Positions 58,901-64,000 of a DNA stretch of 64,000 nt are shown here, piece by piece; positions within the stretch are counted from its first letter, which is position 1; every line of letters starts with the position of its first letter. The notes beneath the pieces are model-generated. The model had not been told where the DNA came from and ran no database searches. It worked only from the letters and a program-made list of their open reading frames with translations. A program made the position numbers and the translations under genes. This DNA is from Apostichopus japonicus (taxonomy: Eukaryota; Echinodermata; Holothuroidea; Aspidochirotida; Stichopodidae): NCBI RefSeq assembly GCF_037975245.1, contig NC_092576.1:32714611-32778610 (forward strand), given 5' to 3'.

Positions 58901-61023
58901 ACATTTTCTTTGTAGCATATTTCCTTCTTTGTTTTTATTGAAAAGAAATTAATTCTTGATTCGCCTCATTACTGTTGGACTGATTTTATTGCGTCATATC
59001 GGTAAAGCTCATAAACCTTCCTATTGTATCTAACTTATAGTATGATGATCGTACACTCGATGTGACAGATGCAGTTTACAGCAAGGAGGTAGGTAGTGAA
59101 GTATAATGTATTACAATACACAAAATCATTGGTTTAATCTCGATAAACATTGTAAAGGAGGAGATTGATCTTTAACCTACAAAATAATCGGAACATTTTT
59201 TGGCATGTATAGAAATATTATAATGTTTGAAACAGACGATTTAAAAGAGATTGTCGCTGTGTGCACCTTGAACACAAAAGAATAGATTACATATTGCAAA
59301 TAGGAAATGTGGAGTTTTGCTATCTTTATATAAGTTACATAAGGCTTGCTACTAGATCTTAGAAAACATTAGTGATTCACTGATTCATTAGAGTTATATA
59401 ATAGGTATAAAAGACATAACAAACAATTGGCTTCTTAATGTTACTCTATTAAATCCTATCACTATGAAAAAGTAATATAAAGGGTAACATTAAGTTGATT
59501 GCTCAATATTTTCTAATCTCATTTGATTGACAATGCGATTTAACAAGTCCTTAATAGCCATACTTTTGAAAATTGAATTATTTTGTCATACGATAAAATT
59601 ACAGCTATCATTTATGATTGACTTTTTTCGTACAGGTTAGGGAATTCCGGGAAGTATGGCAGTAAGTAATTTTTATGTGTATTTTTTCGTATGATTTGTG
59701 ATTTATTGAGTTAACATACACAAACCCCCATCATTACGATCATCCCTGCCGATAGCAAATACCACCCAAATCCCCTGTGTTTTTGGCCAAATACAGGGGA
59801 GATTGAATATCTACCTGAGTTGGTAATGTTAGCCATACTGAACGCTCTTTAACTATCGATTTGGAGTCACTATTTGAAAATAATATCATTATGTAATTAA
59901 AATTTTCTATTAAATAGGATACAAGTTAACATAATATCTTTGATGTTTCTAAGTAACCGTAGGTTGTACCTTATTCTTATATAAATTCACTCAAAGTCTA
60001 CATGACAGTCAAGCCTTTCTACTTTCAAAAGTCTACTTAAGACCCATTTTTTCACTTGTTCTTTTGTAAATTAATTTACTTTCTTTGTAAAGCGCTTTGA
60101 GCAGTAACTTTTGTTTACTGATTTGGCGCTTATATAAGTCTCATTTATTATTATTATTATTATTATTAAGCCTGCCTATGGAAAAACTGTCCTCATCAAA
60201 TTCACTCAAGCATTAATAATACCCCAAATGTAGCAATTAGTGCTCTAATGGCCAGTACTACTTTCCTGTGTTTGAAGACAAGTTTGGCTTGACCACTGGA
60301 ATAATACACTGTGTGTTTGATCGTGAATTTGTGCAGAAGAGCATTCAGTATTGCTAGCATTAGCAACTCGGGTAGATATTCAATATCCCCTGTTTTTAAG
60401 TAGTACTAGCCATTAGAGCACTTGTGTTTACAATCAAACAGGTGGCTAATCAACTAAATAGGTTCACTCAAGGATGAATTCTAAAGTATTTGGGGTAGTT
60501 TATGCTATCAAGTAACAAATTATTAATGCTTGAGTGGACTGTTTTTTCTATAGACAGACTTGACCATCGTAATATGGGAGTAGTATACATTGTGCTACTT
60601 CACCCCTCCCCCCCCCCTTCCATGAAGTATCAGGATGTATACTACTTATGGGAGGATACACACTTGTATGTAGGTTGTGTATATCAAATAGGAAGTGCAG
60701 GGATAATTGATAATTAAGTCTTGCTCTCAATGTGTATATATATACATATTACATAATATTTTTTTAAGAATGAATTATAGATGTTAACTGCAGCCTGTTC
60801 AAAACCAGTAAAGTCAAACTATATTTCCTTGAACAGAATTGGGTGAAACAATGTTAAACTTTATTTGCGTTGTAACGTAGATCTATCTATGTTCACATTT
60901 CGTTGCAACTGTTGCAATTTATTTTGCTGCAGGGGTACAGACTGTCAAAAGGCTAGAGAGAGGAATCTGGAGGTACCAGATGATGATACACTGACGCCAC
61001 TTCTAACTGCCACATCAGCATAA
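34859..61023 (+). CDS. Transmembrane Ig-NACHT-LRR receptor, 19-exon gene model
   Basis: Nineteen exons chain without a frame break: 34859-34913, 35151-35474, 36555-37205, 37830-38177, 41965-42063, 43570-43616, 49069-49102, 49729-51212, 51513-51730, 52489-52565, 53098-53150, 53886-54005, 55791-55993, 56499-56575, 58061-58125, 58487-58630, 59041-59088, 59636-59661, 60933-61023. They total 4164 nt (1387 aa). Order: signal peptide (1-18), four Ig-like domains (19-459), transmembrane helix (about 468-496), basic stop-transfer RRSRRK, short linker, NACHT ATPase (Walker A about 597-605, Walker B about 674-682), then leucine-rich modules. NACHT proteins are usually cytosolic STAND ATPases that oligomerise on ligand sensing. 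Here the ectodomain would sense outside the cell and the NACHT would act beneath the plasma membrane; that role is inference. No CARD, PYD or death domain is visible. The exon at 58487 and its donor are the weakest call. A merger of two genes is possible, but the phases argue against it. Confidence 0.72.
35151..35474 (+). CDS. Exon 2: Ig-like domain 1 (V-like, lacking second Cys)
   Basis: Acceptor CTCTGTCCAG precedes 35151 and donor GTAAGA follows; both junctions are phase 1. The domain has the B-strand Cys (residue 43, IIQCSF) and the core Trp (residue 54, VQWF). It also has a late strand reading NGSLFVRNVTVEHEG, after which the usual YxC is replaced by FIV (residues 104-106). The canonical disulphide therefore cannot form. 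Several N-glycosylation sequons (NST, NGS, NVT) support an extracellular location. The fold assignment is by motif only. Confidence 0.72.
35575..36170 (+). repeat. Dispersed intronic repeat, copy 1
   Basis: Similar to 54500-55190 over several hundred bases: CCCGTGATTTGATTGGTTAA, CATTGTCTGTGAACATTCTT, 'tgtagagata', GTGTGCACTC.AATATCATAA. Both copies lie in introns of the receptor in the same orientation. No coding capacity. Confidence 0.65.
36555..37205 (+). CDS. Exon 3: Ig-like domains 2 and 3
   Basis: One 651-nt exon, phase 1 at both ends, encodes two Ig domains. Domain 2 begins with an extra Cys pair (IEECQDKSKICY), then LELSCSVENVRPSISFIW and a closing LVCSINEN, giving canonical Cys-Trp-Cys. 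Domain 3 reads MTLPCNDFNKRILVWKRS and closes with LYHQGIYTCVASD, the classic GxYxC. Sequons NMT, NDS, NET and NGS are present. Carrying two domains in one exon suggests loss of an intron between an ancestral C2/V pair. Confidence 0.8.
37830..38177 (+). CDS. Exon 4: Ig-like domain 4
   Basis: Acceptor TTGAATAG precedes 37830 and donor GTAGGT follows 38177; both junctions are phase 1. The domain starts with an extra Cys pair (VEGCDHTQYC), then GNVTCSVRGIRPEVELQW and a closing ITLECFIVGQ. The same layout in domain 2 (C-x5/6-C, then CSVxxxRPxxxxxW) shows that domains 2 and 4 are paralogous. This is the last extracellular domain before the membrane helix. Confidence 0.78.
38470..41586. mobile_element. 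3.1-kb TIR transposon in the intron before the membrane exon (PIF/Harbinger-like)
   Basis: Ends are inverted: GGGAAGCCTCGCAAATCTAA then CCGCCA at the left, with the complement at the right, about 26 bp perfect. Trinucleotide TTA is duplicated at 38467-38469 and 41587-41589, as expected of PIF/Harbinger. No transposase frame, so non-autonomous or decayed. The interior includes a C-rich stretch (40455-40545, GGGGCCTTTGCCCCTGGACC) and the hAT-like end ATATCGCCCAACCCTA (about 40666-40681). Confidence 0.7.
41965..42063 (+). CDS. Exon 5: transmembrane helix of Ig-NACHT receptor
   Basis: Acceptor CTATTTACAG precedes an exon reading DNKGTLGSWT and then about 24 hydrophobic residues (VAVVATIIAVPLILVV and on). 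The donor GTAGGT is in phase 1. With the basic cluster in the next exon this predicts type I topology: Ig domains outside, NACHT inside. The preceding 3.8-kb intron holds a 3.1-kb transposon (38470-41586). Confidence 0.8.
42200..43550 (+). repeat. AGGTCA-rich repeat element, copy B
   Basis: About six ~145-bp units (TCATATTTGGTGTGTA, ..TTGTTTTTGGTGGAGGTCAA, ..GTGAAAACCTTGTAAACA) lie between a 'gatggcgtatgcgtgtatgtgcgcatttgtgatgccc'-type start and an end reading ATCATGGAAACCACAATGCA. It sits in the intron between exons 5 and 6. Confidence 0.7.
43570..43616 (+). CDS. Exon 6: cytosolic stop-transfer segment
   Basis: A short exon after TTCTTGCAG reads VLIYRRSRRKIVEDEE and ends at GTAAGA. Five basic residues just after the membrane helix are a typical stop-transfer signal; an acidic run follows. 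It enters in phase 1 and leaves in phase 0. Small linker exons of this kind are usual in the juxtamembrane part of receptors. Confidence 0.68.
44055..44231 (+). pseudogene. THAP-like zinc-finger fragment (58 codons)
   Basis: The frame reads MPRNSVVGGCNRMNVDSTIS, then FFNFPSGKSSERYRKLWIQF and ends SHDHV. This follows the THAP plan (MPxxCxxxGCxN, FxxFP, W, CxxHF), but the first and third Cys ligands are Ser; only the second Cys and the final His remain. THAP domains occur in P-element transposases and host factors. It sits in the receptor intron 43617-49068 and is more likely a decayed transposon piece than a receptor exon. Confidence 0.5.
45049..45640. mobile_element. hAT-type MITE, 592 bp
   Basis: The 8-bp duplication GTTGTATT lies at 45041-45048 and 45641-45648. 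Inverted ends are CAAGGGCGGCGGAA and TTCCGCCGCCCTTG. Inside at about 45393 starts a second phrase CAGGGGCGTAGCCAGGATTT and the family core GATGGCCGGAAACGGCCCTT, so one element may be nested in another. It lies in the intron between exons 6 and 7. Confidence 0.82.
46577..47524. mobile_element. 948-bp element with long terminal inverted repeats
   Basis: Ends GGGTCATTCCATGCCAA and TTGGCATGGAATGACCC. The inverted repeats extend about 165 bp (including ATTCGGTGTGGA and AAAGCCGATATCTCAC). The flanking AGGT at 46573-46576 and 47525-47528 may be a 4-bp TSD. No coding frame. The superfamily is not assigned. Confidence 0.75.
47740..48133 (+). repeat. Dispersed repeat, left part of a composite with copy C
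   Basis: Phrases such as CTACCTAAGTTGGTAATGCT, AGCCATACTGAA and AACACTCAAGGATGAATCC recur at 59735-59850 (same orientation) and in broken inverted form at 60180-60535. The sequence just right of copy C (GGCTTGACTGTCATGTAGAC, 48858) recurs inverted at about 59996. This suggests one larger element with an inner AGGTCA-rich array. Confidence 0.55.
48133..48860 (+). repeat. AGGTCA-rich repeat element, copy C
   Basis: It starts GGTTTCGATGATAATCATAA and ends ATCATTGAAACCACAATGCA, with about four ~145-bp units between. AGGTCAAAGGTCA occurs exactly at 48272-48284 and 48703-48715. It sits in the intron between exons 6 and 7. Confidence 0.72.
49069..49102 (+). CDS. Exon 7: juxtamembrane linker
   Basis: A 34-nt exon between TTGTTTAG and GTAAGT reads TLPMTETHRTP and ends in phase 1, which fits the NACHT exon exactly. 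It is too short to identify on its own; the support is the splice consensus and the preserved frame. Confidence 0.5.
49729..51212 (+). CDS. Exon 8: NACHT NTPase domain with winged-helix tail
   Basis: A single 1484-nt exon after TTTCCTACAG. Walker A reads GDPGYGKST (residues about 597-605) and Walker B reads LVILDGFDE (about 674-682). LTTRPF (709-714) matches the NACHT sensor TxRP, NPLLGDLCQVPLLFVLF matches the helical/winged-helix region, and FYHKLFCEWYAAHY (about 886) matches the conserved F-H-x-F-E-A-A-Y segment of NLR proteins. All ATPase motifs are intact, so an active nucleotide switch is expected. Upstream, VDNVYVDSGIERLVG is the usual lead-in. No death-fold domain precedes it. The exon exits in phase 0 at GTGAGG. 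Confidence 0.9.
51513..51730 (+). CDS. Exon 9: leucine-rich module 1, part A
   Basis: The exon follows TTCTCTAACAG and ends at GTAAGT, entering in phase 0 and leaving in phase 2. It reads ITIACLHLTMAFKECDGY, then SLCPLVTLEKIHIE and FALRCQSVKELS, an LxxLxI / CxxLxEL pattern like the leucine-rich tail of NLRs. Its counterpart is the exon at 55791. Confidence 0.68.
52489..52565 (+). CDS. Exon 10: leucine-rich module 1, part B
   Basis: A 77-nt exon after CTTCAAAG reads FSECLLPLSPSQESINAEM and SRKFK. It is the same length and phase class (2 in, 1 out) as the exon at 56499, which reads FLFCLLPQSIAAKDIPSIM and SRKVK. The shared CLLP and SRK positions show an exon-level duplication. Confidence 0.65.
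53098..53150 (+). CDS. Exon 11: leucine-rich module 1, part C
   Basis: A 53-nt exon after ATCATAG reads YWRDYGYSLNLHSGYWE and ends at GTATGA, phase 1 in and phase 0 out. Its partner at 58061 reads WLPYYGGRMYDLNLESGRW; the shared W..Y.G...LNL.SG.W pattern fixes the frame and the homology. Confidence 0.62.
53220..53490. repeat. ATT-type microsatellite and a 99-bp tandem duplication
   Basis: Seven AAT/ATA triplets near 53233 are followed by two copies (53293-53391, 53392-53489) of a 99-bp unit starting AAAACATGCTCAAGAGCACT. The phrase AGAGCACT resembles the inverse of SINE/LINE tails, so it may derive from one. Confidence 0.65.
53886..54005 (+). CDS. Exon 12: leucine-rich module 1, part D
   Basis: A 120-nt exon in phase 0 after TTATTTTCAG reads VDDINIIESLCSERLQIW, ends CTLQLLKNASNND and donates at GTAAGT. 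Its end resembles the end of the NACHT exon (STLQVLEFASANQ), so it is expected to join an A-type exon in phase 0, as exon 8 does. Confidence 0.65.
54500..55190 (+). repeat. Dispersed intronic repeat, copy 2
   Basis: Partner of 35575-36170: CCCATGATCTGATTGGCTAA, CATTGTCTGGAAACATTTTT, GTGTGCACTCAAATATCATA. It lies between exon 12 and the next accepted exon. Confidence 0.65.
55610..55710 (+). other. Possible alternative exon of the leucine-rich region
   Basis: TTATTTTAG precedes 55610, and a 101-nt open stretch (VSMNNLSLIVIMGGVDYAS and on) ends before GTAGGT at 55711. Its phase class (0 in, 2 out) equals the A-type exons 9 and 13. It could replace exon 13 by splicing to exon 14, but it cannot be used together with exon 13 without breaking the frame. 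It may instead be a decayed exon. Confidence 0.3.
55791..55993 (+). CDS. Exon 13: leucine-rich module 2, part A
   Basis: A 203-nt exon after CTTCCTCCAG reads IPIFHLELLQSFSKVN, CPVSLKKLSIDYEG and FAQQSQRLEELM, and donates at GTGAGT. The phase class (0 in, 2 out) equals exon 9, and the leucine and small-residue pattern lines up with it. It is the second copy of the module. Confidence 0.68.
56499..56575 (+). CDS. Exon 14: leucine-rich module 2, part B
   Basis: A 77-nt exon after TTTCACAG reads FLFCLLPQSIAAKDIPSIM and SRKVK, and donates at GTACAG. It is the duplicate of exon 10 (equal length, equal phases). Confidence 0.65.
56809..57270 (-). mobile_element. Penelope-like 3' fragment, third and diverged copy
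   Basis: On the - strand it matches the 3'UTR and tail of the palindromic copies (TTAGCCTCTGAAGAAG, GCGTGTTTTTGTCCC, GTGGATAAGCAGTTTGC). It reaches back only to the last part of the endonuclease (CCAACCATACCATAAATTAT near 57245). The hammerhead core (56881-56911) is damaged: helix II no longer pairs fully and GAAAC has become CAAAAC. It lies in the intron between exons 14 and 15 of the receptor. Confidence 0.8.
58061..58125 (+). CDS. Exon 15: leucine-rich module 2, part C
   Basis: A 65-nt exon after TTCATTTTAG reads TWLPYYGGRMYDLNLESG and RWM, and donates at GTGAGT; phase 1 in, 0 out. It is the duplicate of exon 11 with four extra codons. Confidence 0.63.
58487..58630 (+). CDS. Exon 16: leucine-rich module 2, part D (donor uncertain)
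   Basis: After GTTTTCAG the phase-0 reading is IFPWSLEYIKLTLIAV, CLKVVDEKLMQL and SIVEFSNAESMLHT. I end it at GTCAGT (58631) because that keeps phase 0 into the next exon and resembles exon 12 in position. Other phase-0 GT sites occur inside it (after LTLIA, and after CLK), so the 3' boundary could be shorter. Skipping the exon would also keep the frame. Confidence 0.4.
59041..59088 (+). CDS. Exon 17: C-terminal exon, acidic
   Basis: A 48-nt phase-0 exon between CTAACTTATAG and GTAGGT reads YDDRTLDVTDAVYSKE. No domain is recognised. It is supported by good splice sites and the retained frame. Confidence 0.5.
59636..59661 (+). CDS. Exon 18: micro-exon of the receptor tail
   Basis: A 26-nt exon between TTTCGTACAG and GTAAGT reads VREFREVW plus two bases, which combine with the last exon to make Gln. 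The evidence is splice consensus and phase only. Confidence 0.42.
59720..60535. repeat. Rearranged copy of the 47.7-48.9 kb repeat
   Basis: It holds a direct part (59735-59850), an inverted right end (59915-60015), a LINE tail (60016-60170), an inverted part (60175-60390) and a direct part (60395-60535). The pieces match the element at 47.74-48.95 kb, so this is a scrambled copy split by a LINE insertion. It lies between exons 18 and 19. Confidence 0.55.
60016..60172 (+). mobile_element. 3' tail of a LINE (L2/Rex1-like)
   Basis: Begins with a coding remnant reading STFKSLLKTHFFT, typical of the very end of L2/CR1-clade proteins. A short 3'UTR with AAAGCGCTTTGAGCAGTAAC and TTGGCGCTTATATAA follows, then an (ATT)n tail at 60147-60170. 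5' truncated to about 150 bp, as usual for LINE copies. Confidence 0.65.
60933..61023 (+). CDS. Exon 19: last coding exon and stop
   Basis: The exon follows ATTTTGCTGCAG and reads GTDCQKARERNLEVPDDD, then TLTPLLTATSA and TAA at 61021. The tail is acidic and has no known motif. Possible polyadenylation signals AATAAA lie at 61563 and, overlapping, at 62823 and 62827. Confidence 0.55.
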
Positions 61024-63560
61024 ATCAGCCACGTAACTGCCACATCAGTAGAAATCAGCCACATCAGTATAAATCAGAACAGGAATCAGCGACGATCTTA
61101 TAACATTGGTACTGAATGAACGATTGAAGTAAATGACAAAATAAGAGCAACATTCTTGGATTGGATTAAGTAGGTATAATGTTCAAGTACATTGAGTAGC
61201 AAAACTACTTATAACACATGCTCATTTTAATGGAAAAGAGCAAATAACAATTTCTATGGAACAGATTTGAACCAGTCACCTCAGCATCACAACTAATTCG
61301 ATATAGAAACTGAGGTACCCTGCCTTAATTAGTTAATGATTCCTATATAGACATTTCTTCGCTAGTTAGAAACTACGGTACAGTACCTTGCACATCGTGT
61401 GCCCATGCAGGAATCATTTTCATTCGATATAACCATTGCTTACAATTTGAAGTTCACAAGTTTGTTTTAAATTATTACCAATGCACTGGATTGACATTAC
61501 GTTGAAATTTTCAATTTCACTATTTACATTCGAAGCTTAAGTAAACAAGGTCTAAAGAATAACAATAAATGTTTGCAGTACATAAAATTACACTCTTAAT
61601 TACATCATTACCAACAACTTTATTGATGTGTAGATTTGACTACAACATAGTTTTTTAAGGTCAGGCCAACTTAGGAAAAAATGATCAAGAAGAGAAGAAT
61701 CCATTATCAACTACTTAGAGATGGTAAAGAGATCAAATACTTTGTGTTAATTGCAAAAGTGTTCAGTAAACAATTAAATTTAACAAATTTAACAAGTCTC
61801 AAGCAGAGAATGAAGCAGCTGAGCACGTTTATGACTGATAAAATTCAACTTCTAATATTATTCTTATGAATCTCATGAAAGTTGGAAGGTAGAACTTTGT
61901 TGTACTGTTTAAGCATAAATGTACCAAACTCACTTTGCATTGTCGAATTCAAATAATCCTTCAAGAAACTACAGTATTACATCTGGAATAACACTCTCAC
62001 ACTCAAAATGTTAGACCTCAATTTGTTAACATGTTTACAATTATGTTTGTTTTTGTTAGTAGTAGGCCATTTGAAGCTTTTTCATCTTTTAGGATATTAT
62101 TTTGGTCCATGAACTGATACATATTATCTATTAACTATGGCAGGCCTTTTGTGTCAACTTATTGTGGCATGAAAAGTCATCATTTTGTTTCACAATGACT
62201 TTCTGGTTCTGATATCAAATCCCTGCCCTTTAGAAAAAAAATGCGTTGGTGTATGTTCATTTTGTCTTTATTTGTAATTAATTTTGATATGTTTGATATT
62301 TTAGGCAATTTACTATAACTGCCAATGCAGTTATATATTGTATATTAACACTTCATGAGATCTCTCTTGCATCTACTTTTGTTAAATACACTCAGACTCT
62401 CTCTTTAACGGAATGTCATGTTATGGCATGCAATACATTTAAGTCCCTGAAAGGTAACTTCGTTTGCTGCATCCTTGGAACGTATTAACTCCAGTTCTTA
62501 ACTTTGGATTTGAAGAACAGGCTAAGAATTTGTATTTGGTAATACCTACATTTAAATCTTTCAGAACAATGATACTCTAGGCAAATGCTTTTTATTTCAG
62601 GGAACATGCATACATACTTTAGACCGAGCTTACTGGAAACATCTTGACTTCACTTGCGATTGGTTCTTTGAAGCATTTAATTCATTTCAGCAATAGTAAT
62701 ATTTTTAGAGAGATGATGTTTTCCAGTATGTTTTATGATAATCTTTTTTTACATGACGACTTTGTAAGTTACCTGAGAGAACTCATTTTTTTTTCAAATC
62801 ACTTACTCAAGAACTAGGGGAGAATAAATAAAGATAATCATCTTGACCTGTGTAATCATTTATTGGAGTTATCAAAACTGATATGAAGGCTTCCTAGCCT
62901 AACCGTTACTAAACCCCAATGCAAGATCAGTATTCCCTATCTGCTTACCCACGCTACTCCATGCTATCGGGAGTACCATCTCGTAATCTCACAAAGAAGG
63001 GCTAAAAGCAAGGCCTTTAGCATGGGTGCAAATGATTTAGTGAAGAAATAAGGAGGATATAAAAGTTCACCAGTCATGGACGTGGTAGTCATGATGGACT
63101 CATTGTCTCATTGATCCAAATTAAGATAAATTGGACGAGATCAATTCAAGGATTAACCTGACCAATACTACTACAGAGCTCTCCGTGTCATAGCCACTCA
63201 TGTGAATTTTGTCAGATTTCATAAGTTTTCTGATAAGGGATCACAAAATGACACATTAACTACTGCTAATAGAAAATCATTTCGTTCACTTCTTTACCTG
63301 TCATTCTTTATTTATCAAAATGAATTACTTTATTTCAAAGTTATCATTTCATTGCCATCATTACATTTATGTATGGCCGATTTCAGAATATTAGAGAGGA
63401 TGACGGGGAAAAATTCATAATAGAACGCCTTACATTTGCGATTATCAATATCATTCAAACTAAATTCCATTAAAAATCGTACATCTTCAAATGATTTTTT
63501 TGTGACATTTTGACTCCTTGTCATTTCAGAGCAGTGTTGCTCTCAAGTCGTACAGTGAAG
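61024..63560. other. 3' flank of the receptor gene
   Basis: The first kilobase is a likely 3'UTR. AATAAA occurs at 61563 and a double AATAAATAAA at 62823. The rest is AT-rich; the open frames at 61681-61869 and 63202-63420 carry no motif. No further gene is supported. Confidence 0.4.
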
Positions 63561-63566
63561 TATTAC

Positions 63567-63997
63567 AGGTACCGCACCACAATTACTTGGTCACAAACTT
63601 GACTAACAGACTGAACTTGTCACTTTCCAAGGCCGCTAGAGCATAGAAGTTTTCAGCTGACATGTCCTACCCACCATATGATAGTTAATAGCTTGGCCTA
63701 TCATAAGGAAATTAACCTTTGCCACCATGACAGTTTAGACTTTGAGCTAGAAGAGCTCAAAGTTTGCTCCCCAGCCCATCTGCCAGCTGTCGCTGCTGAA
63801 TCTTCTTGTTTCAACCAAGATTTTCTAAAACCTTCAATCATCCAGACTTAAAAGACTCTCAGTGTCAACATCCAAGCATAACAAATAATGGTGATGACTC
63901 AGAAAATGTCCAAAAAAAAAATCAATACAGTAGGTCCCACAGTGATTATATATCCTCTCAGGCGGACGTGCATTACTATAATTGTGGTGCGATACCT
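63567..63997. mobile_element. Short inverted-repeat element at right edge
   Basis: AGGTACCGCACCACAATTA at 63567 and its inverse (TAATTGTGGTGCGATACCT, one mismatch) at 63979-63997 bound 431 bp. The interior is related to 33236-33445. The TSD cannot be judged because the window ends 3 bp later. Confidence 0.5.
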
Positions 63998-64000
63998 ACA

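Overview
This window is nuclear DNA of an animal. It is AT-rich, with long introns, GT-AG splice sites, immunoglobulin (Ig) domains joined by phase-1 introns, a NACHT-family gene and many kinds of transposon. Telomere-type CCCTAA repeats, the NACHT family and the repeat landscape suggest a marine deuterostome, probably an echinoderm and plausibly a sea cucumber. That assignment is inference; no species marker is present.

The main gene lies on the + strand from about 34.9 to 61.0 kb. I could chain 19 exons with consistent splice phases into one frame (4164 nt, 1387 codons plus stop). The predicted product is a type I membrane protein: signal peptide, four Ig-like domains, one transmembrane helix with a basic stop-transfer segment, a short cytosolic linker, a complete NACHT NTPase with Walker A and B and a winged-helix tail, then two tandemly duplicated leucine-rich modules and a short acidic tail. 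A membrane-anchored Ig receptor with an NLR-type signalling ATPase inside the cell is the most notable thing here. On the - strand at 6.5-8.7 kb two tandem single exons each encode a signal peptide plus a V-type Ig domain. They look like first exons of related Ig receptors, but no downstream exons are visible in the window.

Layout: 0-2 kb G/C-rich transposon fragments; 2-6.5 kb featureless AT-rich DNA; 6.5-8.7 kb Ig exons; 9.2-10.1 kb solo LTR with target-site duplication (TSD); 11.5 kb tRNA-derived SINE; 12.2 kb G-rich minisatellite; 13.5-16.0 kb AGGTCA-rich repeat; 16.4-18.9 kb a duplicated segment carrying a hAT-type MITE and a second MITE with telomeric repeats; 21.46-31.12 kb one 9.66-kb hAT-like transposon with an 8-bp TSD. 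The large transposon carries subterminal repeat arrays, a broken transposase gene, and a 2.1-kb near-perfect palindrome of Penelope-like (GIY-YIG) sequence with hammerhead-ribozyme motifs. From 31.2-32.9 kb is the second copy of the duplicated segment with a 124-bp minisatellite. From 34.9 kb on is the Ig-NACHT gene, whose introns hold a Harbinger-like element, a THAP fragment, a hAT MITE, a 948-bp TIR element, more AGGTCA-rich repeats, a third Penelope fragment and a LINE tail.

Apart from the Ig-NACHT gene and the two Ig exons I see no convincing host coding sequence. All exon boundaries are read by eye from splice consensus, reading frame and internal similarity; there is no transcript evidence.
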